A stretch of 64,000 nucleotides of DNA from Glaciecola sp. (lineage in GTDB: Bacteria; Pseudomonadota; Gammaproteobacteria; Enterobacterales; Alteromonadaceae): contig JAAZVZ010000006.1 of NCBI GenBank assembly GCA_018623155.1, positions 1-64,000 on the forward strand, in the 5' to 3' direction. A model generated the notes under the pieces. The model was not told the DNA's origin and searched no databases. It saw nothing but the letters and a program-made list of their open reading frames with translations. Each line of letters opens with the position of its first letter. Position 1 is the stretch's first letter. Position numbers and translations under genes: made by a program. Below, piece after piece: positions 17,721 to 26,907 of this stretch.

Positions 17721-18760
17721 GACACCATCCTGATATCTTGTCTCGATGCAGATAAGGGATGGATACGGCTGCTAACCTGATTTTGCATACCGAGCAAATG
17801 CGCGGCTTCAGAAATCGTTGCACAGGTCACGTTGGCTTGCTGTGATAGGTGTTCGAACACTTGAGTCACGCTATCTAAAATATGCTTGTGGGCGTCTTTG
17901 TCTAGATAAAACCCCGTTCCATTGTCTAAGAAACTCGAGCTATGCAGATACATGTGAATGACCGGACGTTCTTGACGTAAGCAATTATCGACCAAGGATT
18001 TCATATCATCTATTGAAGAGAGTTCTGGGCTGAGATAAAGCTTGCGCAACAGCTTTGAATGCCACAATAAAGCATTGGCTCGGCAATAGTGCCAGATGCC
18101 TTTTTCGGCTTTGGTTTGCAGATGTCTGCCGGTCTCATCATCCATGCGGTTAAACCCCACAGTGACAGGCAGTTCTAATAAGTGACGCTGTTGCCCAGCA
18201 AAGTTGGGCAACCCGAAGTCTGGGTAGTAGGGTACAAACGGTGCGTCATAACAGCTAAAATAATCATTGTCATACATCGGATAGACACTGGAGTCTATCC
18301 AGATGCCACGCTCGACCAGTAACTCGAAAATGGTCTCGTTAATGCCCCAGCGCCCTGTCCGAAAGGATTGCGGTGTGATACCTAATGTGTCTTGAGTTTT
18401 TTGGATTAAGGCATCTAATTTGGTCGCGACGTGTTCTCTAGGTAAATTCACCACATGCGATTCAAATTCTGTCGTTGTGCCAAAGTAGGGTGGGTTACAC
18501 CATGGGTGCAAGTGAGCGCCCACTTCACACTGTCGATGTTTAATAACTTGCTTAAATTGTTCGAGCGAGGTTGGGTTATCCAGTACAGGATAGTCCACAA
18601 AATAAGTAGGACGGATCCCCAGTTGTTCCATCTGATACTGAAACAATGGCAAATGCTTGACGTTATCCACCGCAAAATCAGACTCTGGGAAAGGCTCATC
18701 CCATTGCCATTCTTCTTCGGTATCGATACTCAGTACAAACAGTACGTCAGGCTTTGACAT
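17717..18760 (-). CDS. polysaccharide deacetylase-like (WalW/NodB) protein
   Basis: A 347-residue NodB-fold protein. LFVLSIDTEEEWQW supplies the catalytic/metal Asp of motif 1. VGAHLHPWCNPPYF provides the two metal His residues of motif 2. FRTGRWG is motif 3 (about residue 138). It shares the order of the WalW-type hydrolases found in other surface-polysaccharide loci. It is a second deacetylase, clearly different from the XrtA-type one at the left edge of the window. No signal peptide is visible, so a cytoplasmic action on precursors is possible. It overlaps the upstream glycosyltransferase by 14 bases. Confidence 0.8.
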   Translation of the reverse strand: MSKPDVLFVLSIDTEEEWQWDEPFPESDFAVDNVKHLPLFQYQMEQLGIRPTYFVDYPVLDNPTSLEQFKQVIKHRQCEVGAHLHPWCNPPYFGTTTEFESHVVNLPREHVATKLDALIQKTQDTLGITPQSFRTGRWGINETIFELLVERGIWIDSSVYPMYDNDYFSCYDAPFVPYYPDFGLPNFAGQQRHLLELPVTVGFNRMDDETGRHLQTKAEKGIWHYCRANALLWHSKLLRKLYLSPELSSIDDMKSLVDNCLRQERPVIHMYLHSSSFLDNGTGFYLDKDAHKHILDSVTQVFEHLSQQANVTCATISEAAHLLGMQNQVSSRIHPLSASRQDIRMVS

Positions 18761-19886
18761 AATCTCGACTATCCTTAGTCATCATCTCTTGAAATAAGTC
18801 ATCGTATTCATTCGCCATTCGCTGCGAAGAATAGTGTTGCTGTACATAGTTAACGGCATTTTCTGCAATGACTTGAGCGCTATTCGCATCATCCAATAAC
18901 GTTTCCCAATGGCGCTTGAGCATAGCAATATCATGCAGTGGTGCAAGTAATCCCGTCTGTTCATGATGGATCAATTGATCAATGCCGTCGATGTCATACG
19001 CTGCGACAGGGATCCCCATGGCACAGGCTTCCATTAAACATCTTGGGATCCCCTCCAAGGTCGAAGTCATTACAAACAAATCAAAGGTTTTGAGCAACGC
19101 CAACCTATCGTCGCGAAACCCCAAAAAATGAATATCGTCTCGACAATCTAGCGTTTGTGATTGGCGCTCTAACGCTTCGCGACAATCCCCATCGCCGAGC
19201 AGCACTAATTCGATATCCTCACGAGTGGCGGCTAATTCAGAAAAAATCTGCAGGATAGCGTCGATATTTTTACGCGAAATCATCTGACCAATGAACCCAA
19301 TCCGCTTTTTATTAGTTTGAGCAGGCAGTGTGGCGTCGTGTTTGACGCTGTATACTTCAGATAGATCGACACCATTTTGAATATAGCGTAACTTGGGTTG
19401 AGTCAGACCAAACTTCTCCACATCTTCATACAAAGCAGGAGACAAGGGTACGACGTGATCAGCAAAGCGCATGGCCTGACAGCCTAACCAAATAAAAGTG
19501 CGTAATTTAACGTCTGAGGCATTTTCAAAACCGTGTGGGGTGACGACGACTTTGATGCCCGCTTTTTTGGCGACAATCACGCCTAAGATATCAGACTTGT
19601 AACCATGGGTATGGATGATGTCAATGTTGTGCTCTTTGATATATTGCACCATGTGTGCGACCACTGACCAATCGAATTTACCGGTCATGGGAAACTCAGC
19701 AGTCTCGAAACCAAGTGTTTGGGCTTCACGAATGAGCTGAGTGTTGTGATTCTCTGGCTCTTGGGTCACTGCAATGATGGATTTAATGTGTGCGGGTAGG
19801 TGTTTGGTCAATGCCAAGATCCAGCGTTCCGCCCCATAAAATCCAGTAGGGCAAATAAACTGCATGACGTTTAAATTGTGTTTCAT
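18747..19886 (-). CDS. glycosyltransferase family 4
   Basis: A 379-residue GT-B transferase with the N-terminal FICPTGFYGAERWILAL acceptor loop and IIHTHGYKSDILG. The C-terminal MTSTLEGIPRCLMEACAMGIP carries the EX7E donor site. GC content is back to the level of the window's housekeeping genes, unlike the glycosyltransferases at 11.6-14.8 kb. The start overlaps the upstream GT2 stop by ATGA at 19883-19886. Donor and linkage unknown. Confidence 0.87.
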   Translation of the reverse strand: MKHNLNVMQFICPTGFYGAERWILALTKHLPAHIKSIIAVTQEPENHNTQLIREAQTLGFETAEFPMTGKFDWSVVAHMVQYIKEHNIDIIHTHGYKSDILGVIVAKKAGIKVVVTPHGFENASDVKLRTFIWLGCQAMRFADHVVPLSPALYEDVEKFGLTQPKLRYIQNGVDLSEVYSVKHDATLPAQTNKKRIGFIGQMISRKNIDAILQIFSELAATREDIELVLLGDGDCREALERQSQTLDCRDDIHFLGFRDDRLALLKTFDLFVMTSTLEGIPRCLMEACAMGIPVAAYDIDGIDQLIHHEQTGLLAPLHDIAMLKRHWETLLDDANSAQVIAENAVNYVQQHYSSQRMANEYDDLFQEMMTKDSRDYVKA

Positions 19887-20875
19887 GAGTGACTGTCCGT
19901 GTTAAATTCAATGAAAAACCCTTTTAGGGTACCAATGGCTCTTGCTGGGAAGTAACAAGTATAAAAGCGTACAAGATCGAACATAGCGACTTCGCTTATT
20001 ACTTTTCTCTTTAATCGAATTGAGTAGGCTAAAAGTAGTGCCAATGAGAGCAGTAAAGGAATTGCTGCAAGACTCAAATGTTCCATTAGTATTAAAATTA
20101 CTGTCATGATCCAGCATAGCAAGATGACTATTGGCACAAAAAAGCTTGGTAACTCTCTTAAAGGTACTTTACGACCATTTATAGATCGTAAATTTGATTG
20201 GCCTCGCCAAAATTCTTTTTTACTCATTTGAGCAAAAGATTTATCTTCACCAAGGTGGATAAAGCTTGTTTGACCACTGTGGTAAAGATATCCATGATTA
20301 GATAACTCTGAGGTGAAAAATATATCTTCGCATGTACGCAAATTTTCTGGAAACCCACCTACATCCAAAGCATCTTTTCTTCTTAATAATAAGTTACAAC
20401 CAGGTAGATACTTTACAGTAGAGTTTACTGTTGTGTTGGCAATAGCAGTTTTGATTTGTTCTACCACATTATTGGAGTCTGATGAAGATTGTCTTGCCGC
20501 TACAACAATTCGTGATGGTTTCTTCAGCTCTGCACATAGAGTAACAAGCCAACTAGGTTTTAGAAGAATATCGGCATCTATAAAAGCCACATATTCTGCA
20601 TTGGTAGATTGTAAACCCAAGTTCCTAGACTTGCTGATATTTCCATCGTCTGAACGATAATGCACGGTTAAATCTATATCCGGTATTGCATGTATTTCAT
20701 CAGACACGGAATCATTTTGCGTGACCAAATGCACTTCCACCGCAAATCCATCACGGTCTAATTGCGCGATGCTGCGTAAGGTTTGGAGCAGCATCTCTTC
20801 CCTTCCTTTGTGAGGGATGATAAATGCGACCCGTGCTTGTGTATCACTGGTGTGTTGAAAACCGGTGTCCGTCAT
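19883..20875 (-). CDS. glycosyltransferase family 2 with C-terminal membrane segments
   Basis: A 330-residue GT-A transferase: RVAFIIPHKGREEMLLQTL at the N-terminus, SKSRNLGLQSTNAEYVAFIDADI with the DXD metal motif, and a CEDIFFTSEL catalytic-base region. Two hydrophobic segments between about residues 250 and 295 anchor it in the membrane. The frame is open up to 21031 inside the upstream gene, but the ATG at 20875 lies 4 bases after that gene's stop and gives a normal family N-terminus. It probably works on lipid-linked sugar at the inner membrane face. Confidence 0.85.
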   Translation of the reverse strand: MTDTGFQHTSDTQARVAFIIPHKGREEMLLQTLRSIAQLDRDGFAVEVHLVTQNDSVSDEIHAIPDIDLTVHYRSDDGNISKSRNLGLQSTNAEYVAFIDADILLKPSWLVTLCAELKKPSRIVVAARQSSSDSNNVVEQIKTAIANTTVNSTVKYLPGCNLLLRRKDALDVGGFPENLRTCEDIFFTSELSNHGYLYHSGQTSFIHLGEDKSFAQMSKKEFWRGQSNLRSINGRKVPLRELPSFFVPIVILLCWIMTVILILMEHLSLAAIPLLLSLALLLAYSIRLKRKVISEVAMFDLVRFYTCYFPARAIGTLKGFFIEFNTDSHS

Positions 20876-20879
20876 ATGT

Positions 20880-23471
20880 TTAAATCCATTTGCGTAGCAC
20901 TTTATGACGTAGCTTGAGTTGTTTAAGTTCTTTTTGTATCGACCAAGGGTGTTTTCGTTTGAGGCGATAGGGTGAAATATCCTCTGGTGCAATATCGACA
21001 GTCGTGTCCGGTTGTGTTGCCCCACGCGCATGTTCTGAGTGCGTCGTTTTTACATATTTTGCATAGAGATACTGTGCGGATTCCCACTCCATTTGATTTT
21101 GCATGACCAACGCTTGAACGCGCGTGAAAAAACGTTCATCGCTGTTCATTAATGCTTGATGGATGTATTGCTCAATCTCTAATGCTTTGGCCAGATAATC
21201 TTGTTTATCTTGTTTTGATGAGGCTTGAATGGCTGCAAACATCAATACATCGACTTTGCGCATATCTTGCGCAGACCAGGTTTGATTGGGGTATTCCAGC
21301 TCATTTGCTCGGGTCAGGTAAGGCGATTCATGTGCACACATCCATCTGGCAAAACGCCCAACCAGCGTCAACAAGTTTGCACGCGCAGTGGCAAATTTGG
21401 GTTGGTCTGTTAGCCGCTCAATCAGTCGGGTCACTGCTTGAAGCCAGACCGTATAAAACCAATTTTCTTCGATGTTATCCAACTCCAGTTCATCAAGTGA
21501 GTCTTCCAGGGAAACGGTATGTAATGCTACCCATAGCCCATGATGTAAGTATTGTTCGCTTTGGGTCAACAGATGCATATCCAGTATGGCATTGAGGTAA
21601 TTCGCTGTTCCGCGATCCAGTGGATAGCGTCCTGTTTTGACATCTTTTAACCCAGGCACATCACGATTCTTCCATGCGAGTAATCGATAATAAAGCGTCT
21701 CATCGCCTTCATAATATAGGGTTACCCATTGATACAGGGAGGTGACGGCATCTTTGGCGTCTTCGTTACCCGTCAGCAAGTAATAGTAGGCGAGTCCTGT
21801 GGTGTAGCAATGTTGTCCACCTGGGCCACCGCCCCCTGCATGCCCATCGTATACACCGCTTTGTTGGCGAGACGAGTAGGTGCGATGCGAGGACGTTTCA
21901 GCATCGACATAGTGGTCGGTATGCCAAAATAATCCGCCATTGTATTCCGGCTTATCGGCTTGGGTATGGTAGATATCGACATTGATAACATGTTTTGCCA
22001 AATCGTTGGCTAACTCAAAATAACGCACATCCCCACTCATGACATATTGCTTCAATAAGCCAAATAACGGGTCGTATTGATTGTTATAGACGCTGATCAA
22101 AGGCGCGCTGTCAGGATCAAGATAGGCCGACTCATGATCGGCAAACAGGTCGCCATAATGACGAAATCCATATAAATCGATGTGGTCTCGCTTGGCGATA
22201 AATCCATTATGAGTGGATATGACCGATCGAGTGATTTCGTGCCATTTATTCGTCAACATAGAGGGCGCAATGCGCTCAATGGCCTGACAGGAATAGACGT
22301 ATTCAGGGCAAAGAGTACAAATGGGGTTGGGGATTTGGGCACAAGAGTGCACCTGCGTGGATTCTGCCGATATCTGTAGAGTCCGAGTCCATTTTTCCCC
22401 AGGTTGAAGTTCACAGTAGTCCGCTAATTTGCCATTCACTCCGGATAACACAAAGCCATCATCCCGTGAGATATAAGTTGATGGAAAGCGTTGCCAAAAA
22501 TCAGTTAACACATAGTGTCTATTCTGATGCCGGATATACGGCTGCACATTGCGATAAATCGAGATTTGGTCATTGATAAACGTGTATGACTCTGTCGGTG
22601 CAACTTCAGCATTGTGCATCAAATGCGCTCGACTTTGGGACTCACTGCGACCACTGCCAAGCTGTTCAATACGATGAATGTTGGTATAGTAATGCTGGTT
22701 AATACAAACCTGGACATCACTGTGTGGTGAGCGCACTTCAAAATCCAATGCGTCAATAAAGATGGCATTAACATCGCCCAGATCCCACTGCCCATTAGGG
22801 TGGTGAGCGCTATTGGGATTGTGCAACGTTAACGTCATATCCATTGCACCGGTCATAGTGTTAATGGTGACTGTTTCTTCTAAATTCAGTGATACCTCGC
22901 CAGCTTGAGCGTGGCGTAATATGCAAAGCTCGACAGCGAGTGGGGCTTGCTGTCCCAACAGTTCATTAAAAGACCACGAAACGACAGACGTTGGCTCGAT
23001 ACCCTGTTGTGTACCATGCACACGACCACTCACTTTAGTGAGGAGCATCGTTTCCCCGAGCATGATCCCCTCAGGGACCACTGTGATGGTTTGGATATCG
23101 TTCAGAACAGCACAGGGGATCGCGATATCCAGTCGGTTTGTTGAACTGTGTTGTATGGCTGATGGAATGATCTCAGTAGAGCTGTAGCGTTGCAGATATA
23201 AGCTAGATTCACTATTAGGAGCCAGCGATACCGCACAACGAACATGTACAAATCGAACAGAGTGATCAGGCCAAAGAGTTAATACACGACAATGCGTATT
23301 GAGCACTTGCCCTGCTTCATCCACCACGCAGAGCGAGTCTTGGCAGGTGAATTGTCCTTTAGGGCAGGGCACGCTGACTGACAGCAAGTGTTGGTTAATG
23401 GCTGTATTACTTGGGTTCGAGACGGTAGCAAAGGCTGTATTGACACAGCTATCCAGTTCATTTACACCCAT
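20880..23471 (-). CDS. PcRGLX/YetA-like putative polysaccharide lyase
   Basis: An 863-residue protein without a recognisable signal peptide. Residues 20-100 (VSVPCPKGQFTCQDSLCVVD ... TLWPDHSVRFVHVRC) look like the RIFT-barrel N-terminal domain of PcRGLX/YetA exo-rhamnogalacturonan-lyase-type proteins. The middle is rich in beta-strand. Residues of about 400-800 are helical with YNGGLFWHTDHYVDAE and a Gly-rich GHAGGGGPGGQHCYTTGLAYYY loop, fitting an alpha/alpha-toroid catalytic domain. I infer cleavage or trimming of a uronic-acid-containing polymer; the UDP-glucuronate epimerase at 32452 is consistent. It overlaps the upstream GNAT gene by 10 bases. Family assignment is from motif memory only. 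Confidence 0.6.
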   Translation of the reverse strand: MGVNELDSCVNTAFATVSNPSNTAINQHLLSVSVPCPKGQFTCQDSLCVVDEAGQVLNTHCRVLTLWPDHSVRFVHVRCAVSLAPNSESSLYLQRYSSTEIIPSAIQHSSTNRLDIAIPCAVLNDIQTITVVPEGIMLGETMLLTKVSGRVHGTQQGIEPTSVVSWSFNELLGQQAPLAVELCILRHAQAGEVSLNLEETVTINTMTGAMDMTLTLHNPNSAHHPNGQWDLGDVNAIFIDALDFEVRSPHSDVQVCINQHYYTNIHRIEQLGSGRSESQSRAHLMHNAEVAPTESYTFINDQISIYRNVQPYIRHQNRHYVLTDFWQRFPSTYISRDDGFVLSGVNGKLADYCELQPGEKWTRTLQISAESTQVHSCAQIPNPICTLCPEYVYSCQAIERIAPSMLTNKWHEITRSVISTHNGFIAKRDHIDLYGFRHYGDLFADHESAYLDPDSAPLISVYNNQYDPLFGLLKQYVMSGDVRYFELANDLAKHVINVDIYHTQADKPEYNGGLFWHTDHYVDAETSSHRTYSSRQQSGVYDGHAGGGGPGGQHCYTTGLAYYYLLTGNEDAKDAVTSLYQWVTLYYEGDETLYYRLLAWKNRDVPGLKDVKTGRYPLDRGTANYLNAILDMHLLTQSEQYLHHGLWVALHTVSLEDSLDELELDNIEENWFYTVWLQAVTRLIERLTDQPKFATARANLLTLVGRFARWMCAHESPYLTRANELEYPNQTWSAQDMRKVDVLMFAAIQASSKQDKQDYLAKALEIEQYIHQALMNSDERFFTRVQALVMQNQMEWESAQYLYAKYVKTTHSEHARGATQPDTTVDIAPEDISPYRLKRKHPWSIQKELKQLKLRHKVLRKWI

Positions 23472-24604
23472 GTGTGTTCTCCATGTTTCGCTTGGCCAAA
23501 CGTTCGAGCAATCTTGTTAAATGAACGGTGTAATAAGTGAAAGGCTTTGTTTTTGATGAACCTAGCGTGATAAAAGCGATACTGCTCTGTGGACAATGAC
23601 GCCTTATAAGCACACTCTCCCCCCATAAAATCATACGTGTGCACACCATGCTCTGCAAAGTGGGCCATGGCAAGCACGTGGATAACCAAACCTACACGAT
23701 ACTTGTTATCTGAGTCGCAGTAGTTGATTCCGGATAAATAAAAGTAAGCGATTCCGTTCTTGATGAAAAAATACAAATAACCCAGTTTGATTGTGTAGGT
23801 GGTAAATTCAAGGATCTGAATATCAAACTGTCCCGATGCTTCCTGGAATAAGCGTTGATGAAACTCGACGAACTTCGGATTGTCAAAGCCGCTGCCGTAT
23901 TGACTCTCTCGCCAGCGGGCACTGTGAAATTGCCCAGTGTCAGCAAACGCCTCGTTAAGTACACCGCCTTTGTGGACGCGGATACCAATATCGCCATATT
24001 GCTCTGTTATATACCGAATACTGCGATTGATTTGAGAACGTTTGTTTGCAGATAAAGTAGATAGTATTTGGTCAAGCCTGCTTTTGGACGACATTGAGTC
24101 ATTGGTTAATTGTGTACGATACCCCAAAACCGCTTCTTGCTCTATGGCAATTCCATCAAAGTGCTCAAGCGATTCAGGCGCCCATTGTTCGGGCTGAGTG
24201 AGTGATGTATTAATATCAAAGCAATCCATCCTATGGGACTCAAAACACCATTGCACCAGAGCTTGTCGGCACTGAGCAATGTGCTCGGGCAAAGCCAGAA
24301 TATCATTGTATTCTATCCATGCTTGGTCAATTTCTGGGACACCAGATTGATTCAATAATCCCATCTGATAGCTAAGCCCAATATGTTGAATAGACTGCTC
24401 GCCCACGAAACACATCCCAACAATTTCATCGTTGTAAAAAAACTGGACACATAAAGGTGAGTCTACTTCTGTCAACCAGGATGCTTGCCACGCCCAGGTT
24501 AAAAAGGGTCTGCACGGGCTCTTCTCTTGGAGAAAGAGCCAGTGTTGCTTCACTGTATCGTGTGTTGTTGCGTGGTAACGCACAGCGTTTACATAAATCG
24601 ACAT
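23462..24604 (-). CDS. GNAT/FemAB-like acyltransferase (Acetyltransf_6 type)
   Basis: A 380-residue protein of the CelD/BioF2-like GNAT group. It shows LSANKRSQINRSIRYITEQYG near residue 190, ARWRESQYGSGF, and a C-terminal HTYDFMGGECAYKASLSTEQYR, which is the usual last motif of this family. It is cytoplasmic by sequence. It is the first gene of the minus-strand arm; 150 bases separate it from the PEP-CTERM-type gene, whose terminator lies in that gap. A ribosome site AAGGGA is present about 10 bases before the ATG, rather far. Substrate unknown; probably acyl transfer to a sugar of the polymer. Confidence 0.78.
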   Translation of the reverse strand: MSIYVNAVRYHATTHDTVKQHWLFLQEKSPCRPFLTWAWQASWLTEVDSPLCVQFFYNDEIVGMCFVGEQSIQHIGLSYQMGLLNQSGVPEIDQAWIEYNDILALPEHIAQCRQALVQWCFESHRMDCFDINTSLTQPEQWAPESLEHFDGIAIEQEAVLGYRTQLTNDSMSSKSRLDQILSTLSANKRSQINRSIRYITEQYGDIGIRVHKGGVLNEAFADTGQFHSARWRESQYGSGFDNPKFVEFHQRLFQEASGQFDIQILEFTTYTIKLGYLYFFIKNGIAYFYLSGINYCDSDNKYRVGLVIHVLAMAHFAEHGVHTYDFMGGECAYKASLSTEQYRFYHARFIKNKAFHLLHRSFNKIARTFGQAKHGEHTWV

Positions 24605-24698
24605 ACCATCCCTTGTATGTGTCGGTTACAAATCTCTAAAGGCTAATTAGGTTTATCGGCTTGTGACATCAAATATAGATAATTATTTTGTAAATACC

Positions 24699-24723
24699 AA
24701 AAAAGAGAGGCTAACCTCTCTTT
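24699..24723 (-). terminator. intrinsic terminator of the PEP-CTERM-type gene
   Basis: Nine-base stem AAAGAGAGG/CCTCTCTTT with a 4-base loop; read on the minus strand it is followed by a run of six T. It lies 30 bases after the stop of the sorting-substrate gene and before the start of the minus-strand arm, so it separates the two transcripts. Confidence 0.85.
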
Positions 24724-24753
24724 GACTCTTGGGATGATTACTAATGTAATGTG

Positions 24754-25812
24754 TTACGATTTACGTCGACGTAAGCCTGCTAGTGCTAGTAAGCCAGCTC
24801 CTAGAACACCCATGGTAGCAGGTGCGTTGGCGTTGATGACAATGTCATCACTTGCTAGTGCTACAGCACGTGTGGCAACGTTATCACTGCGAGCTGTTAG
24901 TGGGTCTAGAATATTGCGTCTAAAATCATCCCACAAATAATCAGAACCACGTGTGTCGTTACCAGCATTACTTGAATTAACGATAAACTCTGAACATGCA
25001 CCGAATACACAATCCTGGTCATCTGAACCATTGCCTTCATATCTGTTGACATCGTCTACTAGATCTTGAACCGTTTCTGATGTCGTATCGAAATCAGATA
25101 ACAAAGCAATTTCAGAGCCACCGACGAAGTCTAAAGATGCACTAAAGGAAACGAGTCCATTGTTTTGCAAAATCTCAGCAAATGTGGTCCCATACATATC
25201 TGAAAAACTACCTTGGTTGTTGTTTGTTACACCACTGTTTGTAACGTATCCGTCCGAATTCTCCGCATCGGTCGTACCAGATGCCTCAATCAAATTACCG
25301 TTAAAACGAATTTGCGGACTGGTCGAAGTTGAAGGAGCTTCTATTTGATAACTTTGTAAATCAAACGATGCAGCTAACCCCGTACGTGTTCCATTTTGTT
25401 CCGTCAAGAAGACATTGAATATACCGTCTGTGAAGTTGGGTAAAACAAATCCAGAGTCAACAATTGCTTGACCCCAAACAAGATAGTTTAATTCAAGTCC
25501 ATAGGTTGTATTTACTGAGCCTGGAGCACCACCTGAAGTGAAAAAATTACCACTAATGTTGTCAGGTGTGGTAAATCCGCCAACAAAGAGTTGATAGCCA
25601 GAATCAACAATTAAATCGCCAGTGTTGTAACCAGCTTGATTATCTGTGTCTACAATATAGGATTTTGCATTAATGGCATTAGCATCAAGGTCAGTAAATG
25701 AAACGTTGTCATTCGAATCACCGGAACCAAAATCTATCTGAATAATACTCGCGTTCGCTGAGAAAGCCCCAACTGCAGCAAGCGCTAAAAGTGTTTTGCT
25801 ATAAGTTTTCAT
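24754..25812 (-). CDS. exosortase-sorted secreted protein with variant PEP-CTERM signal
   Basis: The product has an N-terminal Sec signal (MKTYSKTLLALAAVGAFSANA, cleavage near residue 22) and an acidic, Asn/Ser/Gly-rich extracellular body of about 300 residues with no enzyme motif that I recognise. Its C-terminal 24 residues (329-352) have the tripartite exosortase-signal layout: NAPAT, a hydrophobic helix, then LRRRKS. The canonical Pro-Glu-Pro is replaced by Asn-Ala-Pro. The ATG at 25812 is chosen because the signal peptide starts there and AAGGAT lies 6 bases upstream; the frame is open further, to 25896. One Cys pair (DCVFGACS) may form a disulfide. It is transcribed alone from a sigma-54 promoter. 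Confidence 0.85.
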   Translation of the reverse strand: MKTYSKTLLALAAVGAFSANASIIQIDFGSGDSNDNVSFTDLDANAINAKSYIVDTDNQAGYNTGDLIVDSGYQLFVGGFTTPDNISGNFFTSGGAPGSVNTTYGLELNYLVWGQAIVDSGFVLPNFTDGIFNVFLTEQNGTRTGLAASFDLQSYQIEAPSTSTSPQIRFNGNLIEASGTTDAENSDGYVTNSGVTNNNQGSFSDMYGTTFAEILQNNGLVSFSASLDFVGGSEIALLSDFDTTSETVQDLVDDVNRYEGNGSDDQDCVFGACSEFIVNSSNAGNDTRGSDYLWDDFRRNILDPLTARSDNVATRAVALASDDIVINANAPATMGVLGAGLLALAGLRRRKS

Positions 25813-25871
25813 ATTTCTATCCTTTTTAAAGATGTTTGTGAACGCAAATATTATTGCATACACAGATACAC

Positions 25872-25888
25872 TGCATAGCATGTGCCAA
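25872..25888 (-). promoter_or_regulatory. sigma-54 (RpoN) promoter of the PEP-CTERM-type gene
   Basis: On the minus strand the sequence is TTGGCACATGCTATGCA: -24 element TTGGCAC, -12 element ATGCA, with exactly ten bases between the invariant GG and GC. The start of transcription should fall near 25861, leaving a leader of about 50 bases before the ATG. RpoN with the PrsK/PrsR pair is known to drive PEP-CTERM genes in exosortase systems; prsK/prsR are not in this window. Confidence 0.85.
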
Positions 25889-26027
25889 ATTCGCAAGATT
25901 TTGTTTTTGTTATGATTTTTATTTATTTTTTGTTTAATAATTGAACGGTTGTAAAAAAGGCTGACAGTGATGATTAGGATAGAAAAAAGAAAAGATTTAG
26001 ACGATGCGAGTCTATATACGTATATGC

Positions 26028-26894
26028 TTAGTTACTTAAGACAACACGTTTGGCGATCTGATACTTAATACGCTGCAATAAACCATCATTGCCAAACGGG
26101 CACCAGGTTTTGACGAGTTTGTTTTTGTACGCATCAAAATGCAGACCGTGTGGTGCGCAAATAATGTCCCCACGATTAAGGAGTATTTTGAGTACATTTG
26201 TGGCATTGACACCCGCACACAATTTGACACCCATAATGACCGACGGGCCTTTTTCGGCTGCAAAATCTGCGCGTGATGGGTCGACTAAATAATCACGTTG
26301 CAATAGAGCAGGGGTCAGTCCCACCATAAATTTTAAGAGCTTTTCTTGTTTGCTGTGACATTTTGAAAAGCCAAAATATTCATCAAAATCCATCGAACCT
26401 GGCATGAAACACAGCATGGCGACGCCAAAGCCAATCGGACCGGTTGTGATGACAGGGATCCCTTTGTCCGCACATTTGCGAAACACTAATTCACGGGCTT
26501 CTATAGCAAAAAAATCCAAGCTGTCTACGTACACATCAACATCGTCTAGAAACGCATCGACATTGTCTTGATTGACGCCAATGGGGAAGGTTTTAATCTG
26601 CGCCTCTGGGTTGATTGAAAGGGTCATCTTTTCAAGCGTATCGAGCTTGGGCTGGTCAATGGAGTCCATGGTGGCACCGATTTGACGATTGAAATTATGC
26701 ACATCAAACTCATCAAAATCTGAGATATGAAACTGAGTGAGCCCTAATCGAGTCAACGTCATTAGGTGTTCCCCTCCAACACCACCCAGTCCGGCAATAG
26801 CGATTTTCTTTGTGGCAAGAAGCGCTTGTTCGGCTTCTGTGACCCAACCAATATTTCGAGAAACAGCAGATTGATAGTTAAATTGAGTGGTCAT
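26028..26894 (-). CDS. ThiF/MoeB-like (E1-like) adenylyltransferase
   Basis: A cytoplasmic Rossmann-fold enzyme that should adenylate a carboxyl group using ATP. It has GLGGVGG (35-41), the acidic nucleotide-site Asp in SDFDEFD, NRQ at 69-71 and a Lys at 83, all E1-superfamily landmarks. The two CxxC zinc motifs of MoeB/ThiF are absent, and no ubiquitin-like partner (ThiS/MoaD with a C-terminal GG) is encoded nearby. The gene lies 13 bases downstream of the exosortase-associated acyltransferase, so the pair probably works together, perhaps on an acyl amino acid or peptide. No terminator is seen after it. Confidence 0.8.
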   Translation of the reverse strand: MTTQFNYQSAVSRNIGWVTEAEQALLATKKIAIAGLGGVGGEHLMTLTRLGLTQFHISDFDEFDVHNFNRQIGATMDSIDQPKLDTLEKMTLSINPEAQIKTFPIGVNQDNVDAFLDDVDVYVDSLDFFAIEARELVFRKCADKGIPVITTGPIGFGVAMLCFMPGSMDFDEYFGFSKCHSKQEKLLKFMVGLTPALLQRDYLVDPSRADFAAEKGPSVIMGVKLCAGVNATNVLKILLNRGDIICAPHGLHFDAYKNKLVKTWCPFGNDGLLQRIKYQIAKRVVLSN

Positions 26895-26907
26895 TCTAAT
26901 ACACTCC

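Noticed and set aside
25813-25896. Upstream extension of the PEP-CTERM-type protein (28 residues)
   Set aside because: It would cover the sigma-54 promoter and put a second hydrophobic segment before a complete Sec signal; the ATG at 25812 has its own ribosome site.
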